NCBI GenBank assembly: GCA_041484525.1
Contig: JBGPHT010000178.1
Coordinates: forward strand, 1-15,760
DNA: 15,760 nucleotides
Origin: JBGPHT01 sp041484525
GTDB lineage: Bacteria; Acidobacteriota; Terriglobia; Bryobacterales; Bryobacteraceae
Direction: 5' to 3'
Made by a program: the position numbers and the translations under genes. A model generated the notes under the pieces. The model saw only the letters and a program-made list of their open reading frames with translations. It was not told the DNA's origin and searched no databases. Positions 13,905 through 15,760 of the stretch are shown here, piece after piece. The number at the start of each line of letters is the position of its first letter. The stretch's first letter is position 1.

Positions 13905-15542
13905 GTGAAATTTAAGGCAATCGGAAAGAAATCATTTCCAGCATTACTCGTATGTTCGGCAGCGTTCTCTACGCTGGCCATGGCGGATAGCACCCCCGTA
14001 GTATGGACCGCACCCAGCTTGCATCGGGTCGGCATGTCCGATGCGGCTGGCAGCAGCAAAGAAGTCAAACTCTCAGCAGCACGCGGCGAGTATGAATCAT
14101 TTCAGATCGTGACAAATGGCGCATCGAACGGTCTGAGCAACGTGAACGTGACCATCTCGGACTTGAAGGGACCGGATGGCCAGGCGATCCCGCGGAACAG
14201 CTTCACGCTGTATCGCGAGAAGTACATGCATGTGACCTCGTCGAGTCCCAACTGGAAGGGCTCCAACCAGCCGATGGCTCCAGGCTGGTATCCGGATGCG
14301 CTCATCCCGTTCACCGACCCCGCGACCGGCAAGCCGCTATCGGGCGCAGCGCTGACGGCTGTTCCGTTCGATCTCAAGGCCGGCAACAATCAGCCGATCT
14401 GGGTGGATCTTCTGGTCCCCCGCACGGCCCCGGCCGGCCAGTATACCGGCACGTACACAGTGACGAGCAAGCAAGGCGACGTCACCGGTCCGATCTCGCT
14501 GACTGTCTGGAATTTCACCCTGCCCGCGACCCCCGCCCTCAAATCGGCATTCCTCTTCTTCCAGGCGGGAACGCTGGCAGCACAGCAAGAACTGTTGCGC
14601 AACAAGCTCTCACCGTTGTCGACCAACCCGAAGGACCAGCCGTCGCTCATGAAGGAATACGGATTGGGCGTTACCCATACCGGACCATTCAGTGGAGCCG
14701 ATGTGGGCCATTGCTCGATGTCACCGGCGCCTTCAGTGAGCCAGTTCAAGGCCCTGGCAGCGGCCCAACAGCCCGGTCTGACGCTATATGACTACAGCGC
14801 CGACGAGATCGGCCATTGCAGCAACCTCTATCCGACCATTCAGCAGTGGGGCCGTAACATGCACCAAGCCGGCATCGCCAATCTGATCTCGATGTCGCCA
14901 ACTCCGGCTCTGTACAGCGATGGTTCCGGAACCGGCCGTTCGGCCGTGGATATCTGGGTCCTGCTGCCCGTCATGTACAACGGTTCCAAAGCACGCGTCG
15001 ACGAAGTACTGAAAAAAGGGGACACTGTCTGGTCCTATAACACGCTGGTGCAGGATGCCTACTCGCCCAAGTGGCTGATCGATTTCGATCCTGTCAACTT
15101 CCGGGTCCAGCCTGGCTTCATCAACCAGAGCCTGAACCTCACGGGCCTGCTCTACTGGCGGATCGATAAGTGGCCGTCAGACCCCTGGAACAACGTGAAC
15201 AACGCCGGCACCTATGCCTCAGCTAACTACCCCGGCGAAGGTATGCTCGTGTATCCGGGCCAGCAGGTTGGCGTGCAGGGCGTGGTTGCGTCGATGCGCG
15301 TCAAGTGGCTCCGGGACGGGGTCGAGGATTATGACTACGTACAGATCCTGAAGAGCCTCGGCAAAGAAGATGTGGCGATGCAGATCGCTCGCTCCGTCGG
15401 ACCCGACTGGACCAATTGGACGCGCGATGCGGGAGCCCTCGAGGCTGCTCGCCAGAAGCTGGGAGAAGCCATCAACCAGGCTATGAATTCGCGTCCTGCG
15501 ACGGCGCCCGCGAACAGCGGTGCGGGTGCAGCGGGTAAGTAA
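13905..15542 (+). CDS. Secreted DUF4091 / GH123-like glycoside hydrolase
   Basis: A 545-residue exported protein with a signal peptide (residues 1-27, LLVCSAAFSTLAMA). Residues about 30-205 form an N-terminal beta-sandwich (SAARGEYESFQIV, WVDLLVPRTAPAGQYTGTYTV). A catalytic-barrel-like region spans about 210-420. The C-terminal DUF4091 segment (about 415-485) contains GLLYWRIDKW, GEGMLVYPG and RVKWLRDGVEDYDY. DUF4091 proteins are related to family GH123 N-acetylgalactosaminidases; an adjacent Asp-Glu pair in YSADEIGHC (D300, E301) fits that family's catalytic pair. The tail is Ala/Pro/Gly-rich. The start is a GTG at 13905 with AAGAGGT 8 bases upstream. It has its own terminator and a structured leader, so it is monocistronic. 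Its likely role is breakdown of an amino-sugar-containing polysaccharide; substrate unproven. Confidence 0.85.
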   Translation: MKFKAIGKKSFPALLVCSAAFSTLAMADSTPVVWTAPSLHRVGMSDAAGSSKEVKLSAARGEYESFQIVTNGASNGLSNVNVTISDLKGPDGQAIPRNSFTLYREKYMHVTSSSPNWKGSNQPMAPGWYPDALIPFTDPATGKPLSGAALTAVPFDLKAGNNQPIWVDLLVPRTAPAGQYTGTYTVTSKQGDVTGPISLTVWNFTLPATPALKSAFLFFQAGTLAAQQELLRNKLSPLSTNPKDQPSLMKEYGLGVTHTGPFSGADVGHCSMSPAPSVSQFKALAAAQQPGLTLYDYSADEIGHCSNLYPTIQQWGRNMHQAGIANLISMSPTPALYSDGSGTGRSAVDIWVLLPVMYNGSKARVDEVLKKGDTVWSYNTLVQDAYSPKWLIDFDPVNFRVQPGFINQSLNLTGLLYWRIDKWPSDPWNNVNNAGTYASANYPGEGMLVYPGQQVGVQGVVASMRVKWLRDGVEDYDYVQILKSLGKEDVAMQIARSVGPDWTNWTRDAGALEAARQKLGEAINQAMNSRPATAPANSGAGAAGK

Positions 15543-15561
15543 GTAGTCGAAACTTCGACGG

Positions 15562-15604
15562 CGAATCGCACTTGGTCCTTCGGGGTCAGGTGCGATTCGT
15601 TTTT
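15562..15604 (+). terminator. Intrinsic terminator after the DUF4091 gene
   Basis: CGAATCGCAC (15562-15571) pairs perfectly with GTGCGATTCG (15590-15599). The inner arms continue as a 7-bp, wobble-containing stem capped by a UUCG tetraloop. Five T follow at 15600-15604. It begins 19 bases after the stop codon. Confidence 0.93.
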
Positions 15605-15687
15605 GGGGGGATCGACTTACTCTAGCAGCCTGTGGTAATAGTCGCGAAAACATGTGACCTAGCGAATGTTCTGGGCGTCTATACTGC
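15605..15687. mobile_element. Probable left end of an insertion sequence
   Basis: The stretch between the DUF4091 terminator and the transposase start most likely contains the outer edge and terminal inverted repeat of the element, perhaps beginning near AGCAGCCTGTGG (15625-15636). The other end is outside the window, so the boundary cannot be confirmed. Confidence 0.35.
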
Positions 15688-15760
15688 ATGGCCATGGGAA
15701 CCCGCAAGAAACGGGAGCGACAGGAAGATCTCTGGGTCGTCAGCAGCGAGGTCGTGGGCA
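15688..15760 (+). CDS. Transposase N-terminus, cut by the window edge
   Basis: An open frame begins at ATG-GCC-ATG (15688 or 15694) and reads (MA)MGTRKKRERQEDLWVV. A basic opening of this type, MG-x-R-x-x-R-x-x-Q-x-x-(L/M)W, is characteristic of transposases I associate with IS1182/IS5-like elements. Only about 24 residues are present, so family and intactness cannot be settled. It lies downstream of a terminator on the same strand. Confidence 0.6.
   Translation, partial: MAMGTRKKRERQEDLWVVSSEVVG

Overview
The window looks like a chromosomal segment of a GC-rich, Gram-negative, soil-type bacterium, most likely an acidobacterium of the Solibacter/Bryobacter kind. This rests on the mix of families: a secreted kinase-like protein, DUF4091 glycosidase-like protein, DUF937-OmpA fusion, YsnF/AvaK protein, lysine/alanine-rich secreted protein and a YaiO-type outer-membrane barrel. 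It also rests on frequent GTG/TTG starts with strong purine-rich ribosome sites. The taxonomic call is an inference from remembered family distributions, not a database result.

Layout. (1) 86-688, minus strand: a 200-residue protein resembling the helical front half of restriction-endonuclease-like proteins, with no visible nuclease core. (2) 835-5425, minus strand: a tight three-gene operon whose genes overlap by 1-4 bases. In transcription order it encodes a TPR + YaiO-type outer-membrane barrel, a membrane-anchored TPR protein and a polytopic inner-membrane sulfatase/phosphoglycerol-transferase-like enzyme. Its upstream region carries two copies of a 15-bp palindrome 53 bp apart and a perfect 10-bp hairpin. 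(3) 5653-6462, minus strand: a secreted Gly/Pro/Tyr-rich protein. (4) 6677-7796, plus strand: a small stress-type cluster of a GlsB/YeaQ membrane protein, a LEA-like secreted protein and a YidB (DUF937-like) gene broken by a one-base frameshift. It ends at a strong bidirectional hairpin terminator. (5) 7853-12977, minus strand: a YsnF/AvaK (DUF2382) stress protein, a DUF937-transmembrane-OmpA fusion, an exported protein with protein-kinase-like motifs, and an MsbA-type ABC exporter. (6) 13069-13635, plus strand: an exported dual-specificity phosphatase, divergent from the ABC exporter. (7) 13905-15542, plus strand: a secreted DUF4091/GH123-like glycosidase with a long structured leader, closed by a textbook intrinsic terminator. 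(8) 15688-end: the first codons of a transposase, i.e. the edge of an insertion sequence.

Functionally the window is about the cell envelope. The YaiO-TPR-sulfatase operon would span outer membrane, periplasm and inner membrane and plausibly makes, modifies or exports a surface polymer. The middle block resembles an envelope-stress island. An exported kinase-like protein and an exported phosphatase flank a lipid/drug-type ABC exporter, which raises the possibility of extracytoplasmic phosphorylation. The most novel-looking non-coding element is the approximately 250-nt leader of the DUF4091 gene, which can be drawn as a pseudoknot. No CRISPR array, rRNA or complete tRNA was seen.
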